A stretch of DNA of 64,000 nucleotides from contig JAJEEV010000007.1 in assembly GCA_022820805.1 (NCBI GenBank), positions 1 through 64,000 of the forward strand. The letters run 5' to 3'. The first letter of the stretch is position 1; each line of letters begins with the position of its first letter. The notes beneath the pieces were generated by a model. That model worked only from the letters and a program-made list of their open reading frames with translations, ran no database searches and was not told where the DNA came from. The DNA is from Acidimicrobiia bacterium. GTDB lineage: Bacteria > Actinomycetota > Acidimicrobiia > Acidimicrobiales > Aldehydirespiratoraceae. Both the position numbers and the translations under genes were made by a program. Positions 48,057 to 57,245 of this stretch are shown in pieces.

Positions 48057-49292
48057 GTGGTTCAGTACACCAAGGTCGTGCCCGGCTCGACGCACGGCGA
48101 GATCGAGGCAAAGCCGCTCATCACCGATCCCGCCGACCCGCTCGCGCCGGTGGCCCTGCGCAGCCCGCTGCGGCCCAAGCGATCCGAGCTGGTCTCCCAG
48201 GGGCCGCTGGAGAAGGCCTATCTGTTCTGGATCGTGGGCGCCAGCTGCGACGGCTGCACCATCGCCATATCCGGGGCCACCCACCCCCGGGTCGAGGACC
48301 TGCTGACCGGCCGGGTTCCGGGACTGCCCCGCATCGAGCTCGTCCACACCGTGCTGTCGGTGGAGTCCGGCCCCGAATGGACCGAGAACCTGCGCCTCGC
48401 GGCCGAGGGCAAGCTCGACGCCCCCTACCTGATCTTCTGGGAGGGGTCGATCATGGACGAGACCGTCTCGGGCGAGTACGGCTACTGGATGGGGCTGGGC
48501 GAGGACCGGGAGGACGGCCGGCAGATAACCAGCCTGGAGTGGCTCGACCGGCTGGCTCCCGGCGCGGCGGCGGTGCTGTCGATCGGGACCTGCGCCTGCT
48601 GGGGCGGCATCCCCGCCGCCCACGGCAACCCCACCAACGCCATGGGGGTGATGGACCACCTCGGCAAGGACTACCGGTCCGCCCTGGGGCTGCCGGTGAT
48701 CAACATTCCGGGCTGCTCGCCGGTGGGCGACAACATCACCGAGACCGCCGCGGCGGCCCTGCTGTTCCTCAACGGCCTGGCGCCGCTGCCCGAGTTCGAC
48801 GAACTGGGTCGGCCGGCCTGGCTGTTCACCGAGACCGTCCATCGCCACTGCCCCCGGGCCGGCTACTACGAGGAGGGCGTGTTCGCCCACTCCTACGGCG
48901 ACAAGGAGTGCCTGGTCGAGCTGGGTTGCTGGGGGCCGATCGTGCAGTGCAACATCGCCGAGCGGGGCATCGTCGACGGCCACGGCGGATGCATGAACAT
49001 GGGCGGCATCTGCATCGGCTGCACCATGCCGGGCTTCCCCGACAAGTTCTCCCCCATCTACGAGCGGCCACCGGGCGCCCTGCTGTCCACCAACACCAAC
49101 CGGGTGATGGGCGGGTTCATTCGCCGCATGCGCCAGCTGTCCCAGACCGACAAGATGCGCTCGGCCCGCTGGCACGACAGCCGCGACCTGCCCAGCGGCT
49201 GGGGCCGCTACAAGACCCAGCCCGTCGGAGCGGAGCGCCTGATCCATCGTCTCTACTCGCGCAAACAGCACTCTCACGAGGGAGGCCGCTAA
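48057..49292 (+). CDS. [NiFe]-hydrogenase small subunit
   Basis: The electron-transfer subunit with the chain of iron-sulfur clusters, 411 residues. Motifs are WIVGASCDGCTIAISGA (Cys64, Cys67), SIGTCACWGGIPAAHGNPTN, INIPGCSPVGDN, FTETVHRHCPRAGYYEEG and the C-terminal cluster region LGCWGPIVQCN followed by GICIGCTMPGFPDKF. There is no Tat signal, so the enzyme faces the cytoplasm. The sequence style resembles the actinobacterial high-affinity group 1h uptake hydrogenases, which can oxidise trace H2; the subgroup needs a tree. The GTG start has AGGAGG 8 nt upstream. Confidence 0.93.
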   Translation: MVQYTKVVPGSTHGEIEAKPLITDPADPLAPVALRSPLRPKRSELVSQGPLEKAYLFWIVGASCDGCTIAISGATHPRVEDLLTGRVPGLPRIELVHTVLSVESGPEWTENLRLAAEGKLDAPYLIFWEGSIMDETVSGEYGYWMGLGEDREDGRQITSLEWLDRLAPGAAAVLSIGTCACWGGIPAAHGNPTNAMGVMDHLGKDYRSALGLPVINIPGCSPVGDNITETAAAALLFLNGLAPLPEFDELGRPAWLFTETVHRHCPRAGYYEEGVFAHSYGDKECLVELGCWGPIVQCNIAERGIVDGHGGCMNMGGICIGCTMPGFPDKFSPIYERPPGALLSTNTNRVMGGFIRRMRQLSQTDKMRSARWHDSRDLPSGWGRYKTQPVGAERLIHRLYSRKQHSHEGGR

Positions 49293-49297
49293 GGACT

Positions 49298-51190
49298 ATG
49301 TGCTTCAAGAACCTCCCCATCACCTTCGACGACAACGGCAAGGCCCGCCTGGCCGAGGGCGTCAACGACCCGTACGCGGTGGCCGTCGCCGAGCCGCGCG
49401 ACTTCGTCCGCGGCGCGCTGGAACGCCGTAGCGCCGGAGCGCTGGCCGCCCCGCCCCGCCTGCGGGAGTGGAGCATCGACCCGGTCACCCGGGTGGCGGG
49501 CGCGCTGGCGGTGCACACCGTGCTCGACCTTGAGACCCGCACCGCGGTGGAGGCCCACTCCATGGCGATGCTGTTCCGGGGCTACGAGATCATCCTCAAG
49601 GGCCGCGACCCCCGCGACGCCATCGACATCTCGTCACGGGCGTGCGGGGTGTGCGGCGGCGTCCACGCCTCGGTCTCGTCGCTGGCCATCGAGATGGCCT
49701 TCGGCATCAAGCCCCCTCCCCTCGGCGTGTGCGTGCGCAACCTGGGCGAGGTGGCCGAGATGTTCTACGACCATCCGCTGCACCTCGGCCTGCTGGCCGG
49801 CCCCGACTACTCCACCGCCATCGTGTCGGTCACCAACCCCGAGCTGGTCGAGCTGGCCTCCAAGACACTGGCCCCGCATGCCGATGTCCACGGGTTCGTC
49901 ACCATCAAGGACATCATGGACGCCCTCAACCCCCTGGAGGGCTCCATCTACCTCGAGTCGCTGGAGTACACCCGCATCGCCCGCAAGATGTGCACGCTGA
50001 TGTACGGCAAGTACCCGCACCCGTCCACGCTCGTGCCCGGCGGCGTATCCACCACCGTCAGCACCACCACCTTCAACGAGTACTACGCCAACCTCGGGCT
50101 GATCTTCGACTACGCCAAGCGGCTGGCCGGCATCTGGGACGACATCTGCGACTTCTTCCTGGAGGCCAACCCCGCCTACTCCGACGTGGGCCTGCGGCCG
50201 TCGAACCTGATCCAGACCGGCATCTGGGATGACCTCGAGGTCTACGACGCCACTTACGCCAACATCGACGCCTGGGGCCAGGCCCGCTACTCGGCGCCTG
50301 GAATCGTCAAGGAGGGCGAGCTCCTCACCACCAAGCTCACCGAGATCAACATGGGCATCGAGGAGTTCGTGGAGCACTCCTACTACGAGGACTGGACCAC
50401 CAACGGCAACGGCCATATGCCGTTCCCGACCGACGCGCTGGGCAACCCGCTGTCGCCCTACCACGCCTGGAACAAGGAGACCATCCCCCGCCCGGAGGGC
50501 AAGAACTTCAAGGAGAAGTACTCCTGGGACACCGCCCCCCGCTGGGACCGGACCTCCATGGAGACGGGGGTGTACGGGCGCATGTGGACCACCGCCATGG
50601 CCCAGCAGCTGCCCGACAACCCGTACATAGAGGCCACCGGCGACGGCCTCCGCATGCTGCTGCCGGCCCACGACCTGCCCGAGACCGAGCTGTTCTGGAA
50701 GGTCCCCGCCAAGCTCAACGCCTTCGAGCGGAACCGGGGCCGGGCCTACGGGGTGGCCTTCACCGCGGCCATCGGGATGATCTGCCTGATGCAGACCTTC
50801 GAGTACTGGCGCAAGGGCGAGACCAGGGTGTCGACGCCGTTCAAGGTGCCCCGCGACGAGCGGGTCTCCGCCGGCTTCTGGGAGGCCGGGCGGGGCTACC
50901 TGACCCACCACATGCACATGGACAAGGGGCGCCTGCTCAACTACCAGATCAACACCCCGTCCACATGGAACGCCTCGCCCCGGGACCCCTTCGGCAATCC
51001 CGGCCCCTACGAGCAGGCCATAATGGGGACGCCGATCCTCGAGAGCGTCGCCGACGACGACATCAAGGGCATCGACATCCTGCGGACGATCCGCAGCTTC
51101 GATCCCTGCATGCCGTGCACCACCCACATGGACACAGGCCGGGGGGTCATAACCCGCGAGGTCAACTCGTGCGGGTGCACACTGGAGTGA
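49298..51190 (+). CDS. [NiFe]-hydrogenase large subunit
   Basis: The catalytic subunit that binds the NiFe(CN)2CO site, 630 residues. The N-terminal nickel ligands are in RACGVCGGVHASVSSLA (about residues 113-130) and the C-terminal ones in DPCMPCTTH (from residue 602). About 20 residues follow that His, ending NSCGCTLE, so a C-terminal extension must be cut off by an endopeptidase, as in other enzymes of this type. All nickel ligands are Cys, so it is not a NiFeSe enzyme. The start is ATG 49298, 5 bp after the small-subunit stop. The likely role is H2 oxidation for energy, possibly at atmospheric levels. Confidence 0.95.
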   Translation: MCFKNLPITFDDNGKARLAEGVNDPYAVAVAEPRDFVRGALERRSAGALAAPPRLREWSIDPVTRVAGALAVHTVLDLETRTAVEAHSMAMLFRGYEIILKGRDPRDAIDISSRACGVCGGVHASVSSLAIEMAFGIKPPPLGVCVRNLGEVAEMFYDHPLHLGLLAGPDYSTAIVSVTNPELVELASKTLAPHADVHGFVTIKDIMDALNPLEGSIYLESLEYTRIARKMCTLMYGKYPHPSTLVPGGVSTTVSTTTFNEYYANLGLIFDYAKRLAGIWDDICDFFLEANPAYSDVGLRPSNLIQTGIWDDLEVYDATYANIDAWGQARYSAPGIVKEGELLTTKLTEINMGIEEFVEHSYYEDWTTNGNGHMPFPTDALGNPLSPYHAWNKETIPRPEGKNFKEKYSWDTAPRWDRTSMETGVYGRMWTTAMAQQLPDNPYIEATGDGLRMLLPAHDLPETELFWKVPAKLNAFERNRGRAYGVAFTAAIGMICLMQTFEYWRKGETRVSTPFKVPRDERVSAGFWEAGRGYLTHHMHMDKGRLLNYQINTPSTWNASPRDPFGNPGPYEQAIMGTPILESVADDDIKGIDILRTIRSFDPCMPCTTHMDTGRGVITREVNSCGCTLE

Positions 51191-51855
51191 TGCCGGCCGC
51201 ACCTCACGGCGCTCCCCACAATCCTCCAGACACGGCGGCACCGGCCGTCGACTCCGTCACAGGCGCGGGCGCTGAGACGACGCCCGCGAGCTGGCCGGAG
51301 CGCGACGAGGTGCTCGACACGCTGCTGGGACCCGGCGCCCAGGTGAAGCCGGGGCGGGCCGACGCGGGTCCGGGCTGCACCCTGGTGGGCGGCATCGGGC
51401 TGCCGTGGCTGCGCGACCTGGACTTCGGCACGAACTGGCTGGCCCGGGCCGCCTCGCTTCCGTGGCCCGACGACGTGGTGCTCGAAGACCTGTCCTACGC
51501 CGCGCACCGGGTCATGCACCGTCTCCAGGAGCTGCAGCCGGAGCGGGTCGTGCTGCTCGGGTGCATGCCCCGCGGCGAGGACCCGCCCGGCACGATCCGC
51601 CGCTACGCCCTGTCCAAGGTACCCGATCCCGACCCCGACGAGGTTCACGAGCGCCTCGGCGAGGCTGTCGGCGGCATCGTCGACCTGGACCACACGCTGG
51701 CCGTGTGCCGCCATTGGGACGCGCTGCCGGCCGACACGGTGGTGATCGAGGTTGAGCCGGCCGAGAGCGAGTTCGGCTGGGGGTTCTCCCAACCCGTCGA
51801 GAACGCCGTCGACGACGTCCTCGACCTCGTCCGCCGCGAGGTCTCGCGCCGATGA
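51190..51855 (+). CDS. Hydrogenase-maturation-protease-like accessory protein
   Basis: A 221-residue protein that keeps the general fold of HyaD/HycI endopeptidases: VGGIGLPWLRDLDFG in place of the usual GxGNxLxxDDG, VVLEDLSYAAHRVMHRLQE, RVVLLGCMPRGEDPPGTI, and EVEPAESEFGWGFSQPVENA. The classical metal-binding acidic residues of the first loop are altered, so it may be an inactive or specialised relative. A standard endopeptidase is encoded at 52950. It has a variable N-terminal leader of about 50 residues. The ATG overlaps the large-subunit stop (TGATG). Confidence 0.72.
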   Translation: MPAAPHGAPHNPPDTAAPAVDSVTGAGAETTPASWPERDEVLDTLLGPGAQVKPGRADAGPGCTLVGGIGLPWLRDLDFGTNWLARAASLPWPDDVVLEDLSYAAHRVMHRLQELQPERVVLLGCMPRGEDPPGTIRRYALSKVPDPDPDEVHERLGEAVGGIVDLDHTLAVCRHWDALPADTVVIEVEPAESEFGWGFSQPVENAVDDVLDLVRREVSRR

Positions 51856-51880
51856 GTCGTCTTGGCGCTAGGACGTAAGC

Positions 51881-52453
51881 GTGGGCGGATCCGACGAGCT
51901 GGCCTACGGCGAGATCCTCGACCGGGTCGCCGAGTTGGCGACCGGCCTGCTCGAATGCGGGGACGACCGGCTGGCCGCCGACGCCGAGGAGTTGCTCGAC
52001 TGGCTCGACGTGTACCACCGCGAGGGCCTGGGCCGCTTCGTCGAGATGGTGCGCCAGTGGCGGGGTGAGCTGTTCCTCGAGCAGGCCGCCCTAGATCCTG
52101 TGGTGGGCGAGTTGCTGGCGACCTACAGCCTCGGCACCGACACCGACCCGGCCGCAGCCGAACGGGTCATCCAGCTTGCCCTCGACGAGGTCCGCCCCTA
52201 CATCCACTCCCACGGCGGCGAGGTGGAGGTCAGGTCGGTTGTCGACGGCGTCGTGCGGCTGCGGATGCACGGAACCTGCAACGGCTGCACCGCGGCGGAC
52301 GACACCGTCACCCGCCGGATCGAGGTGGCCCTGCGCGAGCACTGGATCGACTTCCGACGCGTCGACATGGAGGAGCACACCGAGGCGCCCCATCCGCCGC
52401 CGGCTCCCGGTGGCGTCTCCACCGGGCTCGAGATCGGTCCCCGGCCGTCATGA
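51881..52453 (+). CDS. NifU C-terminal-domain protein with N-terminal extension
   Basis: A 190-residue protein. Residues 1-85 are helical and acidic with no clear family. Residues 90-160 are a NifU/Nfu domain (VRPYIHSHGGEVEVRSVVDG, then MHGTCNGCTAADDTVTRRIE), whose CxxC motif holds or passes an iron-sulfur cluster. It is likely to help load the clusters of the hydrogenase small subunit, or to act as electron carrier. The GTG start has AGGA 7 nt upstream, and the stop overlaps the next start. Confidence 0.82.
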   Translation: MGGSDELAYGEILDRVAELATGLLECGDDRLAADAEELLDWLDVYHREGLGRFVEMVRQWRGELFLEQAALDPVVGELLATYSLGTDTDPAAAERVIQLALDEVRPYIHSHGGEVEVRSVVDGVVRLRMHGTCNGCTAADDTVTRRIEVALREHWIDFRRVDMEEHTEAPHPPPAPGGVSTGLEIGPRPS

Positions 52454-52953
52454 CCGCCGCCACGCAGACCGATGTGGCCGACCTCTGCTTCACGGCCCGG
52501 GCTCTGGCCCAGAGCCACCCGATGACCGAGGTGTCGCTCCGCTACCGGCAGCAGTGCTTCGAGGCGGAGCGGGGACGCCAACCGGTGACCGAACTGGCCG
52601 ACTGGGCCAGCACGGCACTGCTGGTGGGCTACTGCCTGCGCCGCTCCGAGGAGCAGCGGGTTCCCGAGGATCGGCTGCCGGCGGGTGCCGCCACCACCGA
52701 CGAGGTCGACCTGGACCGGGTCGCCGCTCTCAGCGAAGCGCTCCGCACCGGCGACGCCGCCACCGTCTCGCTGCTCCCCTCGAAGGTCACCGTCGCCGCT
52801 CTGGACCGGATCATCGCCACCGAGCTCGACAAGCGCCACGAGCATCTGCGCGAGCAGCTCGACGACGCAGAGTGGTCCGAGCTGGAGGACTACATCACAT
52901 GGTGGGTGATCCACGGCTACGCCCTGCGGGCCAGCGAGCGCGCGGGACCATGA
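52450..52953 (+). CDS. Hydrogenase-cluster protein of unknown function
   Basis: A 167-residue soluble, helical protein (TARALAQSHPMTEVSLRYRQ near the start; LDKRHEHLREQLDDAEWSEL near the end). It overlaps the NifU-like gene before and the endopeptidase gene after by 4 nt each, which ties it firmly to the hydrogenase operon. No motif or family is recognised. Cys14, Cys36 and Cys62 are widely spaced and do not form a cluster motif. Confidence 0.6.
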   Translation: MTAATQTDVADLCFTARALAQSHPMTEVSLRYRQQCFEAERGRQPVTELADWASTALLVGYCLRRSEEQRVPEDRLPAGAATTDEVDLDRVAALSEALRTGDAATVSLLPSKVTVAALDRIIATELDKRHEHLREQLDDAEWSELEDYITWWVIHGYALRASERAGP

Positions 52954-53462
52954 CCCCGGCGCGGGTGCTGGTGGTGGGCGTGGGCAACGTGCTCCACGGC
53001 GACGACGGGTTCGGCGTCGAGGTGGCCCGGCGTCTCAGCGAGCGGGCCCTCCCGCCGGGGGTGACCGTGGCCGAGACCGGGATCGGCGGGATCCACCTCG
53101 TCCACGAGTTGATGGCCGGCTATGACGCGCTGGTGGTGGTCGACGCCGTGGACCGGGGCCGACCGCCCGGAACGGTGATGGTGATAGAGGCCGACGTGAC
53201 CGACGTCGCGGAGCTGCCCGTCGACGAGCGCCACGACCTGCTGGCCGACATGCACCTGGCCACCCCCGAGCGGGCCCTGATGGTGGCCCGGGCCGCCGGG
53301 GTGCTCCCTGCGCGCACCATCATCGTCGGCTGCCAGCCCGCAGAGATAGAGACGCTGGGAATCGGCCTCACCGAGCAGGTCAGCCAGGCGGTGGGAAGCG
53401 CTGTCAACGAGGTCGAGGGCTGCGTCCGGGAGCTGGCCCGCATCGACGGCTCCGAGCGGTGA
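52950..53462 (+). CDS. Hydrogenase maturation endopeptidase (HyaD/HycI family)
   Basis: A 170-residue protease that removes the C-terminal extension of the large subunit after nickel insertion. It keeps the hallmark VVGVGNVLHGDDGFGVEVAR with the two metal-binding acidic positions, VVVDAVDRGRPPGTVMVIEAD, the His in the DMHLATPERAL segment, and VGCQPAEIETLGIGL. It fits with the roughly 20-residue extension after the last nickel-ligand region of the large subunit at 49298. The start is ATG 52950. Confidence 0.92.
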   Translation: MTPARVLVVGVGNVLHGDDGFGVEVARRLSERALPPGVTVAETGIGGIHLVHELMAGYDALVVVDAVDRGRPPGTVMVIEADVTDVAELPVDERHDLLADMHLATPERALMVARAAGVLPARTIIVGCQPAEIETLGIGLTEQVSQAVGSAVNEVEGCVRELARIDGSER

Positions 53463-54787
53463 CCATCGAGGATCTCGAAGCGGAGCTGGCGTCGGTGCCT
53501 CTGGCCGAGGCTCCCGACGACTGGGCACTGGCCGCCTACCGGCTGGCGGTGGCGAGGTCCGAGGCCGCCGGACGACCCGAGGACATCGAGCAGGCTCTCG
53601 GGCTCCTCGACAGGGCCGCCCGGATCCTCAGCGCAGACCGGGCTCCCGTCGAGCACGGCCGCATCATCACCGCGGCTGCCAACTGCCACCGCGCCGCGGG
53701 CCGTGCCGACCGGGCGCTCGACCTCTTCGTGCGGGCCGCCGAGCTGCTCGCGCCCCGCGCCCCGGCGGTCGAGTGTGCCGGGGCGCTGATCAACGTCGGT
53801 CTGGCTCACTGCGAGGCGGGCCGGCCCGAGCCCGCCATCGAGGCCCTCGATCAGGCCGTCGACCTGATGTCGGACCGGTCCGGCGACCCGGGCGGCGGGG
53901 TCGAAGAGGCCCATCCGGGGTCCGATGACGAGATCGGCCGGCTCCTCGGCGCCGCGCTGATCAACCGGGCCCAGGCCCGGCAGGCGCTCGGCACCGACGA
54001 GGACCTGAGAGCAGCACTCGACGACTACCGCAGCGCGATTGCCACGCTGCCGGCCTCGTCGCTGCAGACGGCCATGGCCTCCCACGGGTTGGGCGCGGCG
54101 ATCCTGGAACTCAGCCGCCGGGGGGCGGCCGGCTGGACTGCCGGCGACGCCGTGGACGCGTTCGAACAGTCCCTCGGCGTGCTCGGGCCCACCAGCTTCC
54201 CCTTCCATCACGCGGTGGCCCGCCACAGCCTGGCACTGGCGTTCGAGACGAGGGGCCGACCCGGCGACCTGGCCCGAGCCCTCAACAGCGTGCACGCCTC
54301 GCTGTCGGTGTTCGATCCCCGGCTGCACGCCGCTCACTGGCGCACCGCCCACGCCACCCTGGCCCGGCTCGAGGCCGCGCTGGCCGCCAGCGACCCGTCC
54401 GCCAGCCGGCTGAGCCACGTGGCCGACCTGCTGGCGGGCACGACCGAGGCCGAACGGGAGCTGCTGCTGCGCGATCGGCTGCTCAGAGCAGCATCGCTGC
54501 CTGCGACCGGGATGAAGGCCGACCTCGAGGCGCTGTTCGGCTCGCTGGCCTCGCTGCCGCTGGACGGCTACCGCCGGGTCCTGCGGGCCACCATCGGAGT
54601 GCTGATGGAGCTGCCGGACCAGCTGCTGGAGGTCGCCTGCGACGTGCTCTGCCGGGTCCACGCCGAGCACGGCTCGACCGAGGCCCTCGATGAGACGCTC
54701 GACAGCGTGATCAACGACCGCCTCTTCGGGCCGCAGCGGGTGAGGGTTCGCGACCTCCTGGAGGCCAACGGGTGGGTGCGGCCGTGA
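53459..54787 (+). CDS. TPR-like helical repeat protein of the hydrogenase operon
   Basis: A 442-residue protein with several TPR-like helix pairs. Examples are DIEQALGLLDRAARIL, GRADRALDLFVRAAELLA, GRPEPAIEALDQAVDLM, NRAQARQALGTDEDLRAALD and a further set near residues 220-330. Such scaffolds bind partner proteins during assembly. It overlaps the endopeptidase gene (GTGA) and the next gene. TPR or other repeat proteins are found in several actinobacterial uptake-hydrogenase clusters. A scaffold role for hydrogenase is inferred from position only. Confidence 0.7.
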   Translation: MTIEDLEAELASVPLAEAPDDWALAAYRLAVARSEAAGRPEDIEQALGLLDRAARILSADRAPVEHGRIITAAANCHRAAGRADRALDLFVRAAELLAPRAPAVECAGALINVGLAHCEAGRPEPAIEALDQAVDLMSDRSGDPGGGVEEAHPGSDDEIGRLLGAALINRAQARQALGTDEDLRAALDDYRSAIATLPASSLQTAMASHGLGAAILELSRRGAAGWTAGDAVDAFEQSLGVLGPTSFPFHHAVARHSLALAFETRGRPGDLARALNSVHASLSVFDPRLHAAHWRTAHATLARLEAALAASDPSASRLSHVADLLAGTTEAERELLLRDRLLRAASLPATGMKADLEALFGSLASLPLDGYRRVLRATIGVLMELPDQLLEVACDVLCRVHAEHGSTEALDETLDSVINDRLFGPQRVRVRDLLEANGWVRP

Positions 54788-55221
54788 CCGGCGCCGCGCC
54801 CGATGCCGCCGAGCGGGCCCGGGCGTTCGTCCACGCCATCGTCTGGGCCGAGCACACCACGCTGTGGGACCTGCTCAGCGCCGAGGGTCGGGCCGCGGCC
54901 CTGTCGGTGGCGGTGCGCAACGGCCTCGACCGTGTCGTCGCCGGACGGATTCACGACGACGTCGCCGACCCCGTCGAACTCCAGCGGTTCCTACAGCAAC
55001 TGGTGGAAGGGCTGCGCCGCGACCTCCGCAGCGTCGAACTCACCGAGCTCACGGTCGGCGACTGCGGGCCAGGCGACGGCGGCGCCGTGGCGGTCGAACT
55101 GCTGACACCGTCACAGCTTCCCGGCATCGATGCTTGGCCCGCGGGCCGGCTCGTCCTCAGCCACGACCCGGAGCGCGGCTGGCTGGTGGACCGTCTGGAG
55201 CCGCGGCTGGCCGGACCATGA
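54784..55221 (+). CDS. Hydrogenase-operon protein of unknown function
   Basis: A 145-residue protein with a helical N-terminal half (ERARAFVHAIVWAEHTTLWDLL, VELQRFLQQLVEGLRRDLRS) and a beta-rich C-terminal half (RSVELTELTVGDCGPGDGGA, GRLVLSHDPERGWLVDRLEP). The shape recalls small NTF2-like or DUF4878-type folds, but I would not assign one. It has overlaps with both neighbours. I take GTG 54784, which overlaps the previous stop, as the start. Confidence 0.6.
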   Translation: MTGAAPDAAERARAFVHAIVWAEHTTLWDLLSAEGRAAALSVAVRNGLDRVVAGRIHDDVADPVELQRFLQQLVEGLRRDLRSVELTELTVGDCGPGDGGAVAVELLTPSQLPGIDAWPAGRLVLSHDPERGWLVDRLEPRLAGP

Positions 55222-55916
55222 CCCCTCCCACGAGGACCGCTGAGGTCGCGCTGTCGGTCGAAGCGCTGCTGCACCAGTGGGCCCGCCAATCCGATGCTCC
55301 CGCGGGAGCGGCTGTGGTGGCCGGCACCGAGATCTCGGCCCGCCGACGGGGCGGGATCGAGTGGCGCACACCCGACGCCGTCGCGGTGAGCGTGCTGGCC
55401 CGGCCCAGCAAGCTCGACCCTGCCTCTGCCGACGTGGGCTGGATGGCCGCGAGCCTGGCCGCGGTTCGAGCCTTGGACAGCTGCTTGGGCGGCGAGCGGT
55501 CCTGCCTGTGGCCCGACTCGATCAGCGGACCTGGCGACGATCCCGACGTCGCGGTCAACGCGGCCTGTACTCTCGGCCCGGGGCGGGTGGAGCTGGCGGT
55601 GCTGGCCGTGCGGGCCGGGCCGGTGACGTCGCCGGACCAGCGGGCCGAGCTCGTCGAATCGCTGCTCGACCGTCTGCGGGAGACGGCGTTGATGCTCGAC
55701 GACCCGTACCCGTTGCTCGACGCCTACCGCGCCCGCTGCTCCACCCTGGGCCGGGCCGTCGAGCTGAGGAGGCTGCCGCATGGCACCATCCGGGGCCTGG
55801 CCGCCGACATCGACGACGCCGGCCAGCTCGTGCTCGAATCGCCCACCGGCTTGAAGGAGCGGATTGCGGTGTCCGCACTCAACAGCGTGAGGGTCCTGCC
55901 GGATCAGGCCCGCTGA
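55218..55916 (+). CDS. Degenerate biotin-protein-ligase-like protein
   Basis: A 232-residue protein that aligns in outline with the catalytic and C-terminal domains of BirA: TEISARRRGGIEWRTPDAVAVS stands where the biotinyl-AMP loop (GRGRRGRxW) should be, then MAASLAAVRALDSC. The C-terminal YRARCSTLGRAV followed by GTIRGLAADIDDAGQLVLES is typical of the ligase C-domain. The catalytic GRGR motif and the usual Lys are missing, so ligase activity is unlikely. It is the last gene of the hydrogenase operon. A carrier or lipoate/biotin-type role is possible but unproved. Confidence 0.55.
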   Translation: MTPPTRTAEVALSVEALLHQWARQSDAPAGAAVVAGTEISARRRGGIEWRTPDAVAVSVLARPSKLDPASADVGWMAASLAAVRALDSCLGGERSCLWPDSISGPGDDPDVAVNAACTLGPGRVELAVLAVRAGPVTSPDQRAELVESLLDRLRETALMLDDPYPLLDAYRARCSTLGRAVELRRLPHGTIRGLAADIDDAGQLVLESPTGLKERIAVSALNSVRVLPDQAR

Positions 55917-55946
55917 GCAGCGGCCTGCCCGCTCGGCCCGTGGCTT

Positions 55947-56804
55947 TCAGGCTGAGGCGGAGAAGAGTATGAAGGCGGTCGCGCCCATGGCCACGCCGAC
56001 CCACTGCCAGCGGCGCACGGACTCGTTGAGGATCCGCCAGGCCAGCAGCATCGCCGTGACCGGTGCGAAGCCCAGCATCGCGGCGATCACGGCCACGTTG
56101 CCCCGCTGGAAGGCGATGACCATCGAGATGACCGCGCCGATGTCGATGAGGCCGACCAGCAGGCCGAAGCGGTTGACCTCCTTCGAGAGTTTGGCCATCA
56201 GCCGGAAGGGCTTGGTCATGAGGGGGATGAACCCGACCGCGCCCAGCTGGGTCAAGAACGCGGGCATCGCTCCGGCGTCGGGGGTGATCTGCGCGAAAGT
56301 GAGGCTCAGGCAGCCCAGCAGCGTCCCCACCAGGCAGCCCATGGCCACCCCGGAGCCCGACCGCAGCATCTTGGCGGTGGGCAGCTGCCCCTCGCTGGAG
56401 ATGAGCGCCACGGCCGGAACGGCCAGCAGCACGCCGACGAGCTCGGCGCCGCCCAGCGAGTCGCCGAGGAGCGGGCCCACCACCGCGGGAATGACCAGCG
56501 AGACCAGGCTGAACACCGGGGCGACCACCGCCATCGGTCCCCGTTCCATGGAGAGGTACAGCAGCGGCCGGGCGGAGGCGGCGAACACCAGCGCCACCAT
56601 CGTCCAGTAGAAGTCGGTGCGGCCGAAGTGGGCGGGCGGGACGACCAGCACGAACAGGCCGGCCACGGTCGCGCCGACGCACGACGCCACCCACGCGATC
56701 GACACCACCGCACCGGGATGGTCGATGCGGCGGCCGCCGATACCGCCGAAGAAGTCGCCGGCCCCGAGCAGGGCCGCGGCCATTCCCCCGAGAAATACAG
56801 GCAA
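55947..56804 (-). CDS. EamA/DMT-family transporter
   Basis: A 285-residue membrane protein with ten helices in two EamA repeats (the first begins LGGMAAALLGAGDFFGG; the second includes GVAMGCLVGTLLGCLSLTF). It lacks the His-rich tail of the paralogue at 40908. DMT transporters export amino acids, nucleosides or other small molecules; the substrate is unknown. It converges with the end of the hydrogenase operon, 30 bp apart, and marks its right boundary. Confidence 0.8.
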   Translation of the reverse strand: MPVFLGGMAAALLGAGDFFGGIGGRRIDHPGAVVSIAWVASCVGATVAGLFVLVVPPAHFGRTDFYWTMVALVFAASARPLLYLSMERGPMAVVAPVFSLVSLVIPAVVGPLLGDSLGGAELVGVLLAVPAVALISSEGQLPTAKMLRSGSGVAMGCLVGTLLGCLSLTFAQITPDAGAMPAFLTQLGAVGFIPLMTKPFRLMAKLSKEVNRFGLLVGLIDIGAVISMVIAFQRGNVAVIAAMLGFAPVTAMLLAWRILNESVRRWQWVGVAMGATAFILFSASA

Positions 56805-56864
56805 GACCTCAGGCTACGCCCCACCCCGCCATCGCGACCCTCTGCGCTGGCCAGTGCTGCCTAG

Positions 56865-57245
56865 CTAGAGGAGGGTGCGAAGCCAGGTCGCGATCTCTTC
56901 GACCTCAGGGGATTCTGACGCCACTCGCATGACCAGGCGGTAGACGGCGTCGTTGGGAGCCGCGGAGATACCCACGCCGTTCAGTTCAAGGAACACTGCG
57001 GTCGCGAGCCAGCCCAGGCGCTTGTTGCCATCGACCAAGGGGTGGTTGCCGACTATCGACTGGAGCAGGGCGGCTGCCTTGGTCCAGAGGTCCGGATAGG
57101 CATCAGCGCCGAAGGCGCTCGCTTGGGGACGAGCAGCCGCCGCGGCCAGCAGACCGGCATCGCGGATCGGCGGCGGGTCCCCGAGCAGGACGCCCGCCAG
57201 CTCGATCAGGTCTTCGGGCTCGAGGAACTCAGTCGCTTCGCTCAT
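56865..57245 (-). CDS. Fic/Doc-family toxin
   Basis: A 126-residue protein of the Doc type, toxins that modify (phosphorylate or AMPylate) translation factors. The active-site motif reads NHPLVDGNKRLGW, matching HxFxDGNKR with Leu instead of Phe. The early helices include LEPEDLIELAGVLLG and the central part WTKAAALLQSIVG. The gene overlaps the antitoxin gene upstream (ATGA at 57242). It forms a type II toxin-antitoxin pair. Confidence 0.85.
   Translation of the reverse strand: MSEATEFLEPEDLIELAGVLLGDPPPIRDAGLLAAAAARPQASAFGADAYPDLWTKAAALLQSIVGNHPLVDGNKRLGWLATAVFLELNGVGISAAPNDAVYRLVMRVASESPEVEEIATWLRTLL

Noticed and set aside
49298-51190. Hydrogenase as a NiFeSe (selenocysteine) enzyme.
   Set aside because: Both nickel-ligand motifs of the large subunit contain Cys codons and no in-frame UGA.
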